From: Bacteroidota bacterium
GTDB taxonomy: Bacteria > Bacteroidota > Bacteroidia > Bacteroidales > SZUA-534
Length of the DNA: 64,000 bases
NCBI GenBank assembly: GCA_003250355.1
Contig: QKGS01000005.1
Location: forward strand, 62,001 to 126,000
Direction of reading: 5' to 3'
The position numbers and the translations under genes are program-made. Below, in pieces: positions 47,819 to 57,087 of the stretch (its first letter is position 1; the number at the start of each line of letters is the position of its first letter). The notes below the pieces were generated by a model. That model made no database searches, was not told where the DNA came from, and was given only the letters and a program-made list of their open reading frames with translations.

Positions 47819-49201
47819 TTATTGCTCAATTACTATTTTCTGAACTGATTCTTTTCCATTGAATAAGATGCGGGCAATATAAATTCCCGGTTTTTGTGCC
47901 GAAAGGTCAATACTGTTTAAACCCGATATATAAGAATTGCAAAAGGTTAGTTCTTTTCCTGATAAATCATATATAGTAGCTGATATGTTTGCGTTTTTAC
48001 CCGAAATAGCATTTATGTATATTATACCATTTGTAGGGTTGGGATATATTATAAAATCTTTATTATCAAGTGAATCAGTTATGGAAGTAATGTTTCCCGT
48101 GTAAATTTTATTGTTTATAATGGCATCAGGAATACTATCGTTATTCAGGTCTGCAATTATAGCATTTCCTGACGGATAAATATTTTCGCTAACCTGAAAT
48201 GTTGCAATATTACCACCTTGTTCATTTCCCTGATTAATAAATAATGCTCCCGGTTTATTAAAATATCCGAAAAACAGATCCATGTCGTTATCATTGTCTA
48301 CATCAAACACCTCAATTGAGAAGGTTATATTTGAATCGCCCAATATTTGCCCTGATTTAGAGAATTGTCCCGAACCATTATTCAGCCAAAGTTCATCGGG
48401 CTGATTTCTTTTTCCGACAATTACATCGGGATAATTATCGTTATTCAAATCGCCGATTTTTAAATATAAATCATCACTGCTATCCCAGCTTGTTTTACCG
48501 GAATTTGTAAAAATACCTTTTCCGTTGTTTAACCAAATGCTGTCTTCAAAAATCACATCTGTGTCATTATCAAGGTCTATGTCGCTTAAATAAGCATCTG
48601 TCATACCAGAGCCCAAAGTTTGACTACTTAATGTAAATGTACCTGTTGAATCGTTTAACCACAATTGGTGAGGGAAATAATCGTAGGGAGGGGTGTCGTC
48701 TGCTCCATGATAATTAAGAACAAGAGCATCAACAGTACCGTTTCCGTCAAAATCGGCAAGGAGTACATCGCGGCTTGGTTTGCTGTCGAATGTTTGGTTT
48801 GTTTTTGTGAAATTCCCATTTCCATCATTTAACCATACTTCATTTGGTGTTCCGGAATTGGGTAGAAGGTACGAGGCATCGTTTCTTAGAAAAATATCCT
48901 TAAAGCCATCGTTATTTAAATCGGCAAATGCTACACTGTGCATTATTCCATTAGTACCAATAGTTTGTTTTGCAATGAAATTACCTGTACTGTCGTTCAA
49001 CCATATTTTTCCGGGCGATGCGTTTGTCATAGCATTAGTTGATGCATACATATCAATAAAACCATCGTTGTTAATGTCGGCTAATGATATATTGTAAACA
49101 TTCTGATCTATTGTTTTTCCAACGTCAGTAAGTGATAATTGAGCATATACGATATTAGAGAAAACTATTATAGCACTAAAGAAAAAAATATGTTTTTTCA
49201 T
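47819..49201 (-). CDS. FG-GAP/VCBS-repeat T9SS protein (copy A)
   Basis: 460-residue secreted protein with the same layout as its downstream neighbour: signal peptide (1-20), about seven FG-GAP-like blades with DINNDGFIDMY, DLNNDGFKDIF, DFDGNGTVDAL, DLNNDNYPDVI and DVDNDNDMDLF calcium-binding cores, and a T9SS type A domain from IYPNPTNGIIYINAI to SVQKIVIEQ. It is the first of the pair and lies 166 bp downstream of the HTCS-like regulator on the same strand. Role unknown; surface binding or adhesion is plausible. Confidence 0.85.
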   Translation of the reverse strand: MKKHIFFFSAIIVFSNIVYAQLSLTDVGKTIDQNVYNISLADINNDGFIDMYASTNAMTNASPGKIWLNDSTGNFIAKQTIGTNGIMHSVAFADLNNDGFKDIFLRNDASYLLPNSGTPNEVWLNDGNGNFTKTNQTFDSKPSRDVLLADFDGNGTVDALVLNYHGADDTPPYDYFPHQLWLNDSTGTFTLSSQTLGSGMTDAYLSDIDLDNDTDVIFEDSIWLNNGKGIFTNSGKTSWDSSDDLYLKIGDLNNDNYPDVIVGKRNQPDELWLNNGSGQFSKSGQILGDSNITFSIEVFDVDNDNDMDLFFGYFNKPGALFINQGNEQGGNIATFQVSENIYPSGNAIIADLNNDSIPDAIINNKIYTGNITSITDSLDNKDFIIYPNPTNGIIYINAISGKNANISATIYDLSGKELTFCNSYISGLNSIDLSAQKPGIYIARILFNGKESVQKIVIEQ

Positions 49202-49367
49202 AATTATTGGTTTTTTAAATTAATTGTTCAAATAAAGAAACTAATTATTTACAGAATATATGGTTAAAATGACAATTGGTTGAGGGGAAATGGCACTGTT
49301 TGATTATCAATGATATAGTGAGTTGTTGAAACTGATATGAATGCAGAAATTGTAATGTCAGAATAAA

Positions 49368-50981
49368 CTAATTGAATTTTGAAGGAAGTTCTCCGTGATA
49401 TTTTTTGAAAGTATTTGAAAAACTAACAACATCTTCGTAACCAACTTCCGAAGCAACTTCATATATTTTTAAGTTTTGCTTTTTCAATAGCAATGCTGCA
49501 AATTCCATTTTATATGATTTTACAAAATCGCCCGGTGTTTTATTTGTCAATGCTTTTATTTTACGATAAAAAGTACGTTGTGTTAAGTTAAGTTCATCCG
49601 ATAATTTAATTGCTGTAAATGCAGGATTTTGTATGTTTTTGTTAATTATTTCAATACAATTATTTATAAACTCCTGATCGCTGTTCTTATATATTGTTTT
49701 TTCTGTATCAATATTAAAACTGAATTTATTGCGTAGTTTTTCTTTAAGAATAAGTAAGTTTTGAACTTTTAGTTCGAGTATATCAGAATTAAAGGGTTTT
49801 GAAATATAATCATCAGCACCTGTATTATAACCATCAATAATAGCTTTGTTGTTATTTTTGGCTGATAGCAATATAACGGGAATATGATTTGTAATACGGT
49901 TGTTTTTCAATAGCGTACATAACTCGAAGCCATCCATTTCAGGCATCATAACATCGCTGATTATTAAATCGGGAATTTCTGATTCGGCAATTTGAATAGC
50001 TTCATTACCATTTTTTGCAATAAGAATATTGTAATTGTTTATAAATATTGAATGCATATAATTAATAAGTTCCTCATTGTCATCAACTAATAATAATGTA
50101 TGTTCTTTATCATTAGTCGTATTATTTATATAATCAATATTTTTAACGGCATTATTGGATTTTATTTGCAGCGAACAAGGTTTTTCATTTACTATTTTTG
50201 CATAGCCTATATTAAAATTAAGAGAGAATACGGAACCTTGGTGATGTTTGCTTTCTAAAGATAGAGATCCATTCAGAAGTTCTGCCATTTCTTTTACATA
50301 AGCCAGTCCTATTCCTGAACCTTCACGATAATCGTAATACTCTGTTAAGCGGGAGTAACGGTTAAATATTTCGTTTTGGGCTTCATCTGGTATCCCGATA
50401 CCGGTATCTTTTACTTCAATCTTCATGATTTTGTCAGTAATTACCAGTGTTATTATTATATCGCCATTATCAACATTATATTTGAAAGCATTTGAAATAA
50501 GGTTTGAAAGCATTATTTCGAACTTTTGAAAATCGAAAGAAATATAAGCTGAACTGTAATTTGAATTATAGTATAGGTTGCAATTATACTTATTGCAATA
50601 GTGTTCAAAAGAGTTTATTAGGTCGTTAACATATTTTACTACATCTAAGTTTTGTATGTTAATTTGCAACTCATTGTCATCGAGTTTGCGAAGATCGAGT
50701 ATTTGATTAATCAGGTTTTTAAGTTTATTAGTATTACTAAGCATTAACTCATAAACATTTTTTGTTTCTGAATTTTCACTTTGCTTTTTAATTAACGTTT
50801 CTAATGGCGATTGTATTAAGGTAAGAGGTGTTCTGAATTCATGTGAAATACCGGTAAAAAACGATAATTTGGCTTTATCCGATAAATTTTGATTTACAGT
50901 ATCGGATTGGATATAATTTAAACCGGCAACCACCTGAAAATTTGAAAAAATAATAAATAAAATAATTGAAAAATATCGCAT
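49368..50981 (-). CDS. Truncated HTCS: histidine kinase, receiver and AraC output without sensor
   Basis: 537-residue hybrid two-component protein, starting at the ATG at 50981. Domains: short hydrophobic N-terminus (MRYFSIILFIIFSNF, residues 1-20), HisKA with His47 in GISHEFRTPL, HATPase_c with DTGIGIP (192-198) and GSGIGLAYV, a receiver domain with Asp343 in ISDVMMPEMDG, and an AraC-type DNA-binding domain (about 435-537). Normal HTCS proteins have a periplasmic two-component propeller and Y_Y_Y region of about 750 residues followed by a second membrane helix; both are missing here. It lies upstream of the two FG-GAP T9SS genes on the same strand and may control them. Confidence 0.87.
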   Translation of the reverse strand: MRYFSIILFIIFSNFQVVAGLNYIQSDTVNQNLSDKAKLSFFTGISHEFRTPLTLIQSPLETLIKKQSENSETKNVYELMLSNTNKLKNLINQILDLRKLDDNELQINIQNLDVVKYVNDLINSFEHYCNKYNCNLYYNSNYSSAYISFDFQKFEIMLSNLISNAFKYNVDNGDIIITLVITDKIMKIEVKDTGIGIPDEAQNEIFNRYSRLTEYYDYREGSGIGLAYVKEMAELLNGSLSLESKHHQGSVFSLNFNIGYAKIVNEKPCSLQIKSNNAVKNIDYINNTTNDKEHTLLLVDDNEELINYMHSIFINNYNILIAKNGNEAIQIAESEIPDLIISDVMMPEMDGFELCTLLKNNRITNHIPVILLSAKNNNKAIIDGYNTGADDYISKPFNSDILELKVQNLLILKEKLRNKFSFNIDTEKTIYKNSDQEFINNCIEIINKNIQNPAFTAIKLSDELNLTQRTFYRKIKALTNKTPGDFVKSYKMEFAALLLKKQNLKIYEVASEVGYEDVVSFSNTFKKYHGELPSKFN

Positions 50982-51104
50982 TTGAATTATGATTTTATAT
51001 CGATAATAATACAAAAAATGGTGTAGAGAATTTATTCGAAATATACTTTATCAAAATGGCAAAACAATTATTATATATTTACACAAGCATTAAAAATCAA
51101 TATT

Positions 51105-51707
51105 ATGGCAGGATTCAACATTGTAGAAATATTTTCGGCGTTTATAGTTTTGTTTGCAGTTATCGACATTATAGGAGGCATACCTTTAATACTCGATTTG
51201 AAAAATAAGTCGGGGGGTATAAATGCTTTTCAGGCCACATCGGTTTCGTTTATAATACTTATAACCTTCCTGTTTGTGGGCGAAGCACTGCTGGGTTTAT
51301 TTGGCGTTGACATATCATCGTTTGCAGTAGCCGGCGCATTTGTATTACTTGCCCTTGCCTTTGAAATGATATTTGACCGCGAAATATTCAAATACAAACT
51401 AAAAGGAGCTGCAACAATAGTTCCAATAGCTTTCCCGCTCATAGCCGGTGCAGGCTCGTTTACAACCATACTGGCTTTAAGAGCCGAATATCACACTATT
51501 AACATAATTATAGCACTATTTCTTAATATAGTAATAGTTTACTTTGTTTTACATTCAATAAAGCATATCGAAAAAATATTGAGCGAAGTGGTAATTTATG
51601 TTTTAAAAAAATTCTTTGGTATAATTCTGCTTGCCATAGCAGTTAAATTATTCGTAGCTAATATATCGGTACTATTCCAGAATGTAGGTACCCGATTAAT
51701 TCCATAG
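51105..51707 (+). CDS. MarC-family membrane protein
   Basis: 200-residue inner-membrane protein with six hydrophobic segments. Conserved family parts are FAVIDIIGGIPLIL near the N-terminus, and AFPLIAGAGSFTTILAL in the middle. Members are annotated as NAAT transporters, but the function is not settled; a link to antibiotic resistance is not supported. It overlaps or abuts the M28 peptidase start: the last base of its TAG is the first of a GTG in the next frame. Confidence 0.9.
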   Translation: MAGFNIVEIFSAFIVLFAVIDIIGGIPLILDLKNKSGGINAFQATSVSFIILITFLFVGEALLGLFGVDISSFAVAGAFVLLALAFEMIFDREIFKYKLKGAATIVPIAFPLIAGAGSFTTILALRAEYHTINIIIALFLNIVIVYFVLHSIKHIEKILSEVVIYVLKKFFGIILLAIAVKLFVANISVLFQNVGTRLIP

Positions 51708-51709
51708 TG

Positions 51710-52933
51710 ATGAAAAGGCTCATTATATTCGCCTCACTTATAATATGCTCCGTATTTGCAAAAGCACAGGATATTAACTATGCCCGATACGTAATAGATA
51801 CTCTTGCGGCACCGGGTATGCACGGGCGTGGATACTCAAACAACGGAGTAAAAATTGCCGCAGAATTTATTGAACAAGAACTTAAAGTAATAGGTGTTAA
51901 ATCATTTAATAACAGTTATTTGCAATATGTAGGATTTCCTGTAAATACTTTCTGTGACAAAATGTTAGTAGTGGTAGACAGTGACACTCTCAAACCTGTA
52001 ACGCAATATATTATAGACCCAATTAGCAAAGGAGTATCCGGTACATTTCCACTTATATTTATTCCCCTCTCAAATACAAATTTCGATAGTTTATTCAATA
52101 TTGATTATACAAACAAAGCACTGGTTACAAATTCCGATAACTACCGATTGTTTACAAACAACTCGCTTTCGACAGGTATGGTTATAAGAAATATGCAAAG
52201 CCCCATGTGGTATTTGAATTCTTTGCCCCAATTACCCAATGTTCCAATAATAAATATTTGCGACAGCATAATTGCAAATAAGAAAACTATAACTGTTGAT
52301 ATAGAGAATGAATTTATAAAAAGTTACTCTTCTGAAAATATAATTGGTTATGTGCCCGGCACTGAATACCCCGATTCATTTGTTGTATTTACAGCTCATT
52401 ACGACCATTTGGGCGAAATGGGCCATGGGAATATATTTCCGGGAGCTAACGACAATGCAAGCGGGGTAGCTCTAACGCTCAATTTGGCACGGTATTTTCA
52501 AAAAAACAGACCTGAATATTCAGTTGCATTTATGTTTTTTACAGGCGAAGAAATTGGGCTGCAAGGCTCCCGACAATATATTGAACAGCCACTATTCCCG
52601 CTTTCGCAAATAAGTATGCTTGTAAACCTCGATATGGTTGGAACCGGAAGTGCAGGGATAGGAATAGTTGCAGGAAAAGAGAATAAACAGATAACTTCAA
52701 AAATTGAAAAAATAAATAATGAATTTCACTACTTCGATTCATTAAAAATACGGCCGCAGTCGTGTATTAGCGACCATTGTCCGTTTTACAAAACCGGAGT
52801 TCCGGCAATATTTATTTATACTATGGGCAGTGAATATTCTGATTACCATAATTTTAACGACACTTCTAATAGGTTGCCATTAACAAAATACAGTGAATTA
52901 TTTAAGTTATTGGTAGGGTTGGCAGGAGAATAG
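51710..52933 (+). CDS. Secreted M28-family zinc aminopeptidase
   Basis: 407-residue exported peptidase. Start is the ATG at 51710 (an upstream GTG overlaps the MarC stop). The signal peptide is MKRLIIFASLIICSVFAKA. Zinc ligands and catalytic acids of the M28 family are all present: TAHYDHLG, GANDNASGVAL (bridging aspartate), FTGEEIGLQGS (catalytic and ligand glutamates), VNLDMVG, and SDHCPFYKTG (last histidine). An N-terminal PA-type insert likely lies at about 60-180. Translationally linked to marC. Confidence 0.93.
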   Translation: MKRLIIFASLIICSVFAKAQDINYARYVIDTLAAPGMHGRGYSNNGVKIAAEFIEQELKVIGVKSFNNSYLQYVGFPVNTFCDKMLVVVDSDTLKPVTQYIIDPISKGVSGTFPLIFIPLSNTNFDSLFNIDYTNKALVTNSDNYRLFTNNSLSTGMVIRNMQSPMWYLNSLPQLPNVPIINICDSIIANKKTITVDIENEFIKSYSSENIIGYVPGTEYPDSFVVFTAHYDHLGEMGHGNIFPGANDNASGVALTLNLARYFQKNRPEYSVAFMFFTGEEIGLQGSRQYIEQPLFPLSQISMLVNLDMVGTGSAGIGIVAGKENKQITSKIEKINNEFHYFDSLKIRPQSCISDHCPFYKTGVPAIFIYTMGSEYSDYHNFNDTSNRLPLTKYSELFKLLVGLAGE

Positions 52934-53032
52934 GTAGATGTAACTGCCTGAGTATCTTACCCATTAATACTAAGCTAATTTAAAAGCATTGATCTGAAAC
53001 CCACTTTAAGGTGTTGGATATTTTAATTATAT

Positions 53033-53092
53033 AAGTACAAAGTATCAAGTAAAAACAACTACACAAGTCTTGATACTTGATACTTTGTACTT
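53033..53092. repeat. 18-bp inverted repeat
   Basis: AAGTACAAAGTATCAAGT (53033-53050) and its exact reverse complement (53075-53092), with a 24-nt loop. Around the right arm, CTTGATAC is repeated several times. Possibly a decayed mobile repeat or an mRNA-end hairpin after the M28 peptidase, but with no T-tract. Confidence 0.9.
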
Positions 53093-53196
53093 GATACTAA
53101 AAGTGATGATTGCAAATGTCAGAATATCAATATATTGAGCAATTCCTTACATCGAACTCACACTATTAGTTCCTTAATAACAAAAAATCGTTTGGG

Positions 53197-53204
53197 TAGA
53201 TTTG
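53197..53204 (+). promoter_or_regulatory. Candidate -7 promoter box
   Basis: TAGATTTGC matches TAnnTTTG, 152 nt upstream of the next gene. No clear -33 partner. Confidence 0.3.
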
Positions 53205-53355
53205 CCAACTTCACTGCTCGTAATATAACTGTTGATGTATGTCAGATTACTATATGTTGTTAGGCATGAATGACTAAAATCGCAAAACTTTATTCCTCTA
53301 ACTGCGTATTAGAGATAAAACAATTTCGACTATTGAAACTTAAAAATATTGACAA

Positions 53356-53991
53356 ATGAAAAAGTTACTTACTGTTGCAGTTTTGCTTTTTATACTTTCG
53401 GCAGTTGCTTTTGGCAATGTTGTGCTTAAAGTAAAAGGTACTGTAAAGTACGATAAATTGCCTGTAAACGACGTTCAGGTTATACTATATAAAAACGGAG
53501 TACAGGAGAGTACATCAATAACTATAAATGGTAAGTTTGCTGCCGACCTTGAAAAAGACAGCAAATACAAAATAGTATTGAGCAAGAAAGGGTTTTATAC
53601 CCAGTATATCAATATTGACACAAAAATGTATGGTGGTGCCGGTGAATCGTGGAGTTACCGTTGTGTGGTAGATTTGCTTCCTGAAGTTAACGCAATAAAC
53701 GGCGATATTTTCAACGAATCGCTTTGGAACATCAAATACGATAAGGATATAGAGAAATTCGACAACGAATCGGTTCCTGAATTGGTAGAAAGGCTCAAAT
53801 ACTTTCTTGAAAAATATGAAACAGCCAAACAACAGGCATATAACAATATGATTAAAAATGCCGATGAAGCTTTCAATAACAAAGATTATCAGCTTGCAGC
53901 CAAGCTTTACAACAATGCTGTAATACTAAACAGCGAATATACTTATCCCGACGAACAACTGAGCAGGATAAGAAAACTGGCACTGAATTAA
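53356..53991 (+). CDS. Exported protein with carboxypeptidase-like and TPR-like regions
   Basis: 211-residue protein of unknown function. A signal peptide (1-20, MKKLLTVAVLLFILSAVAFG) precedes a carboxypeptidase-D-like regulatory beta domain (about 22-110, with the LKVKGTVKYDKLPVNDVQV pattern) and a C-terminal helical segment AYNNMIKNADEAFNNKDYQLAAKLYNNAVILNS that looks like one TPR unit. Similar small proteins with the two parts occur near T9SS genes in Bacteroidota, but I cannot assign this one. It ends before a terminator. Confidence 0.65.
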   Translation: MKKLLTVAVLLFILSAVAFGNVVLKVKGTVKYDKLPVNDVQVILYKNGVQESTSITINGKFAADLEKDSKYKIVLSKKGFYTQYINIDTKMYGGAGESWSYRCVVDLLPEVNAINGDIFNESLWNIKYDKDIEKFDNESVPELVERLKYFLEKYETAKQQAYNNMIKNADEAFNNKDYQLAAKLYNNAVILNSEYTYPDEQLSRIRKLALN

Positions 53992-54018
53992 GCATAGCAA
54001 AGGGGTATATATACACAC

Positions 54019-54053
54019 GAAGCTCTTACCGTATGGTGGAGCTTCTGTTTTTT
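54019..54053 (+). terminator. Intrinsic terminator
   Basis: A 7-bp perfect stem GAAGCTC/GAGCTTC with a 13-nt loop and a six-T run, 27 bases past the preceding stop codon and between convergent genes. Confidence 0.75.
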
Positions 54054-54102
54054 AATACTACACCCTTAATTATATGTCTTTTAAAAAATGCAGAATTAGG
54101 TT

Positions 54103-55704
54103 TTAATCAATCAACAATTTTTTTGAATATAAACCATTATCATTGGTCAATACTCGCAAAACATAATAGCCCTTAGGCAAGTCTGAAATATCGATATGCG
54201 AATCACCAATGCTCTCTTTTTCAATTTGTTTCACAAAACTTCCGGTTATAGTGTAAATACTAATTTGCAAAATAGTTTCATCGCACTCAATAGCAAAATA
54301 ATCAGTTGCCGGGTTAGGATACACTGCAATAGCAGCATTTGCCACTTCATGTTCTATTCCAACTTTCTGCTCAGGGAATGCAGCAACATAACTGTATGAA
54401 CTATTATAAGTAGCTGTCATAGAACTTTGAGTTTCAAAATTAATCAGTGTCCCATTTACAAACCACCCGGAACAAGTGTCACCATTCTCGTTTATAGGTT
54501 TTTGCAATATCAGGGTATCTATTAAAGTGCCATAAAATGCATAAGCTTCCAAATACTTCATACTATTAGGCAAGTTAACCCATTCCAAAGAAGAGTTGTT
54601 GTAAAAAGCCATTCCATTCACCTTCTCAACCCCCTCATTTAAAGTGAGTTCAGCAAGCTTATTGTTAGTAAAAGTATAATCGTAAACAGTATTTATACCT
54701 CCCGGAATTGTAAGCGATGTAAGCGAGTTATTAGCAAATGCCAAAGGTTTTACCAAAGCAGAATCGGGTAGTTTCAGGTAACTTATGTTGTTATTTTTAA
54801 ATGCCGATTCTTCAATAAGTTTCATACCCAATGGTAATATTACCGTATCAATTTTATTGTTGTTGAATGCCGACACACCTATAGATACAAGACTATCAGG
54901 AAATACAACCTTGCCAATAAGATTGTTGCCAAATGCCATAGCACTAATAGAATCGGTGTTTTTAGGTATTACCAATTCCTCTATCATATTGTCGAAAAAT
55001 GCCTGCATTCCAATATATTCAGTACTTACCGGTAACAAAAGCCGTGTTATGCCACACGATGCAAAAGCACCCTCGGCAAATACTTTTACCCCCTCGGGAA
55101 TAAAATCAACCACCAATGAACTGCCTCCATATCCGGTTACTACCGTTTTGTTAAGCGTTCCATCGGTATTCACTGCATAAATAATCCCATTTGTAGCTTC
55201 GCCATTAACTGTGGCTATTTTATTGTTATTAAATACACTTGTACCTAATAATACACTTCCGGGTATTGTAATATCGGTTATGTTGTTGCTCCAAAAAGCA
55301 TACGATTCTACATTTATAACAGTAGCAGGTATACTCACTTGTGTAAATAAGTTGTAACTAAATGCTCCTGCCCCAATACCGGCAACAGATGCCGGGATAT
55401 TAAATACAACCAAATTATTGTTTCCGAAAGCATAATCGCCAATAGTTTCAATACCATTGCCTATGGCAACAGAATCGATATTCTTATTATAAAATGCCCG
55501 ATAACCTATGCTCTTTATGGTTATGCCATTAATTACAGCAGGTATTATTATTTTACTAGGAGCAGTTCCCACACCGCTATAATGATAAGTACTTATTTCA
55601 TTATCGGTTATGGTAACATCGTTTTCGGTAATTGTATATTGAGAAAAGCCATAGCATACAAGCAAAGTGAGTGCTGTTAGTACATATAATTTTTTAAAGC
55701 TCAT
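54103..55704 (-). CDS. BspA-type leucine-rich-repeat T9SS protein
   Basis: 533-residue secreted protein. A signal peptide (1-21, ending near GFS) is followed by about 15 leucine-rich repeats of the BspA/LRR_5 class with the unit pattern LTIPGGINTVYDYTFTNN, in which I-x-I/A-F-N-N positions recur from about residue 55 to 400. A T9SS type A sorting domain occurs at the C-terminus (AVYPNPATDYFAIECD to YSKKLLID). In relatives such proteins bind host or surface ligands. The start of the gene is 27 nt downstream of a strong -7 promoter box. Confidence 0.88.
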   Translation of the reverse strand: MSFKKLYVLTALTLLVCYGFSQYTITENDVTITDNEISTYHYSGVGTAPSKIIIPAVINGITIKSIGYRAFYNKNIDSVAIGNGIETIGDYAFGNNNLVVFNIPASVAGIGAGAFSYNLFTQVSIPATVINVESYAFWSNNITDITIPGSVLLGTSVFNNNKIATVNGEATNGIIYAVNTDGTLNKTVVTGYGGSSLVVDFIPEGVKVFAEGAFASCGITRLLLPVSTEYIGMQAFFDNMIEELVIPKNTDSISAMAFGNNLIGKVVFPDSLVSIGVSAFNNNKIDTVILPLGMKLIEESAFKNNNISYLKLPDSALVKPLAFANNSLTSLTIPGGINTVYDYTFTNNKLAELTLNEGVEKVNGMAFYNNSSLEWVNLPNSMKYLEAYAFYGTLIDTLILQKPINENGDTCSGWFVNGTLINFETQSSMTATYNSSYSYVAAFPEQKVGIEHEVANAAIAVYPNPATDYFAIECDETILQISIYTITGSFVKQIEKESIGDSHIDISDLPKGYYVLRVLTNDNGLYSKKLLID

Positions 55705-55730
55705 TTTTATATAATTAAAAAAATTTCGTG

Positions 55731-55738
55731 CAAAGGTA
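55731..55738 (-). promoter_or_regulatory. Candidate -7 promoter box
   Basis: Minus strand reads TACCTTTGC, the commonest Bacteroidales form of TAnnTTTG, 27 nt before the LRR gene start. No -33 box at the usual spacing. Confidence 0.5.
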
Positions 55739-55854
55739 GCTTTTTTGCAATAAGGTTAAAACGGTAAATATTTATTAATGTTGTAACAACTGTTTTTTTC
55801 TCTTGCTCAAAAATATGTACTTTGGCAGGCTGTTTAAATTAAACAATTAAATAA

Positions 55855-56433
55855 ATGCAAAAACTATCAAAAGAGCTTGAAACCCGATGTGCAGGAAAGT
55901 GTGAACTATGTGGTTCCGATAACAATGTAACTACATACATAATTCCACCCGATAATTCGGACAATATAAACAACGTAATAGCAATCTGCGAAACCTGTTA
56001 TGAACAAATAAACGGAACTGTAGAGCCGGAAGCCAACCACTGGCGTTGCCTCAACGACAGTATGTGGAGTGAAGTAGCCGGAGTACAAATAGTAGCATGG
56101 CGAATGCTAAACAGGTTAAAACACGAAGGCTGGCCTCAAGACCTTCTCGACATGATGTATCTTGACGAAGAAACTCTTTCCATTGCGGCGTCAACCGGCG
56201 AAGGAGCCAACGACGACACACCAAAACATAAAGACAGCAACGGTGCTGAACTTAAAGCCGGCGATACCGTAGTTCTAATTAAAGACCTGAATGTAAAAGG
56301 AGCCAATTTTACTGCCAAACGGGGCACAGCGGTTAGAAATATTTCGCTGGTTCACGATAACCACGAACATATTGAGGGGCGTGTTAACGGGCAACAAATA
56401 GTAATACTAACACAATACGTAAAAAAACAGTAA
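55855..56433 (+). CDS. PhnA/YjdM-like zinc-ribbon protein
   Basis: 192-residue cytoplasmic protein of the PhnA-like family. The N-terminal zinc ribbon is present as CELCGS and CETCY (two cysteine pairs, residues about 18-46), followed by an unassigned middle part and a C-terminal SH3-like domain (SNGAELKAGDTVVLIKDLNVKG, about 120-190). The alkylphosphonate link implied by the old name is not established. First gene of the operon phnA-like, rdgB, porZ, recO, with 12 bp to rdgB. Confidence 0.85.
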   Translation: MQKLSKELETRCAGKCELCGSDNNVTTYIIPPDNSDNINNVIAICETCYEQINGTVEPEANHWRCLNDSMWSEVAGVQIVAWRMLNRLKHEGWPQDLLDMMYLDEETLSIAASTGEGANDDTPKHKDSNGAELKAGDTVVLIKDLNVKGANFTAKRGTAVRNISLVHDNHEHIEGRVNGQQIVILTQYVKKQ

Positions 56434-56445
56434 TTATTACCCGAT

Positions 56446-57030
56446 ATGGACAAACTGGTATTTGCCACTAATAATGAACACAAACTTCAGGAAGTTTGCG
56501 ATATACTGAAAGGGATATACCAAGTGGTGGGACTAAACGAAATAGGTATAACCGAAGATATACCCGAAGATGCCGATACATTGGAAGGGAATGCTCTTCA
56601 AAAGGCAAAATATATTTATGACCGTACAGGAATAAATGTATTTGCCGACGATACCGGCTTAGAAATAGATGCTCTAAATGGTGAACCGGGAGTGTATTCG
56701 GCCCGATATGCCGGCGAACAAAAAAATGCAGCCGACAATATGAAAAAGGTTCTTGAACAGCTAAATGGTATTACAAACAGAAAGGCCCGTTTCAGAACTG
56801 TTATATCGCTTATTTTAAACCATAAAGAGTATTCATTTGAAGGAACTGTTGAGGGTGAAATTTTGGAGTCGGCTTCAGGTAACAAAGGATTTGGATACGA
56901 CCCAATATTTAAACCCGAGGGCTTCAATATCTCTTTTGCTGAAATGAATTCGGAACAGAAAAACCAAATATCGCATAGAGGAAGAGCCGTACAAAAACTA
57001 ATTTCGTTTCTTAAAAACCATCACGCCTAA
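56446..57030 (+). CDS. rdgB: Non-canonical purine NTP pyrophosphatase (RdgB/HAM1)
   Basis: House-cleaning enzyme that hydrolyses ITP, dITP and XTP to monophosphates, preventing their use in nucleic acids. Family features: [12 protein letters not shown] at the N-terminus, [23 protein letters not shown] in the active site, and FGYDPIF near residue 145. 194 residues is normal. It lies between the phnA-like gene (12 bp) and porZ (57 bp). Confidence 0.95.
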   Translation: MDKLVFATNNEHKLQEVCDILKGIYQVVGLNEIGITEDIPEDADTLEGNALQKAKYIYDRTGINVFADDTGLEIDALNGEPGVYSARYAGEQKNAADNMKKVLEQLNGITNRKARFRTVISLILNHKEYSFEGTVEGEILESASGNKGFGYDPIFKPEGFNISFAEMNSEQKNQISHRGRAVQKLISFLKNHHA

Positions 57031-57087
57031 AATATTTTTAACTTTAAATAGTTATATATTAAAGTCAGTTTTTCAAGCATTTACATT

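Larger units (their letters stand above)
52934..53355. other. Intergenic region with inverted repeat and repeat fragment
   Basis: 422 bp without a supportable gene. It contains an 18-bp perfect inverted repeat (53033-53092), a TAnnTTTG promoter box (53197-53204) and a 17-bp fragment of the efflux-operon repeat (53303-53319). No RNA gene or terminator is evident. Confidence 0.65.
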
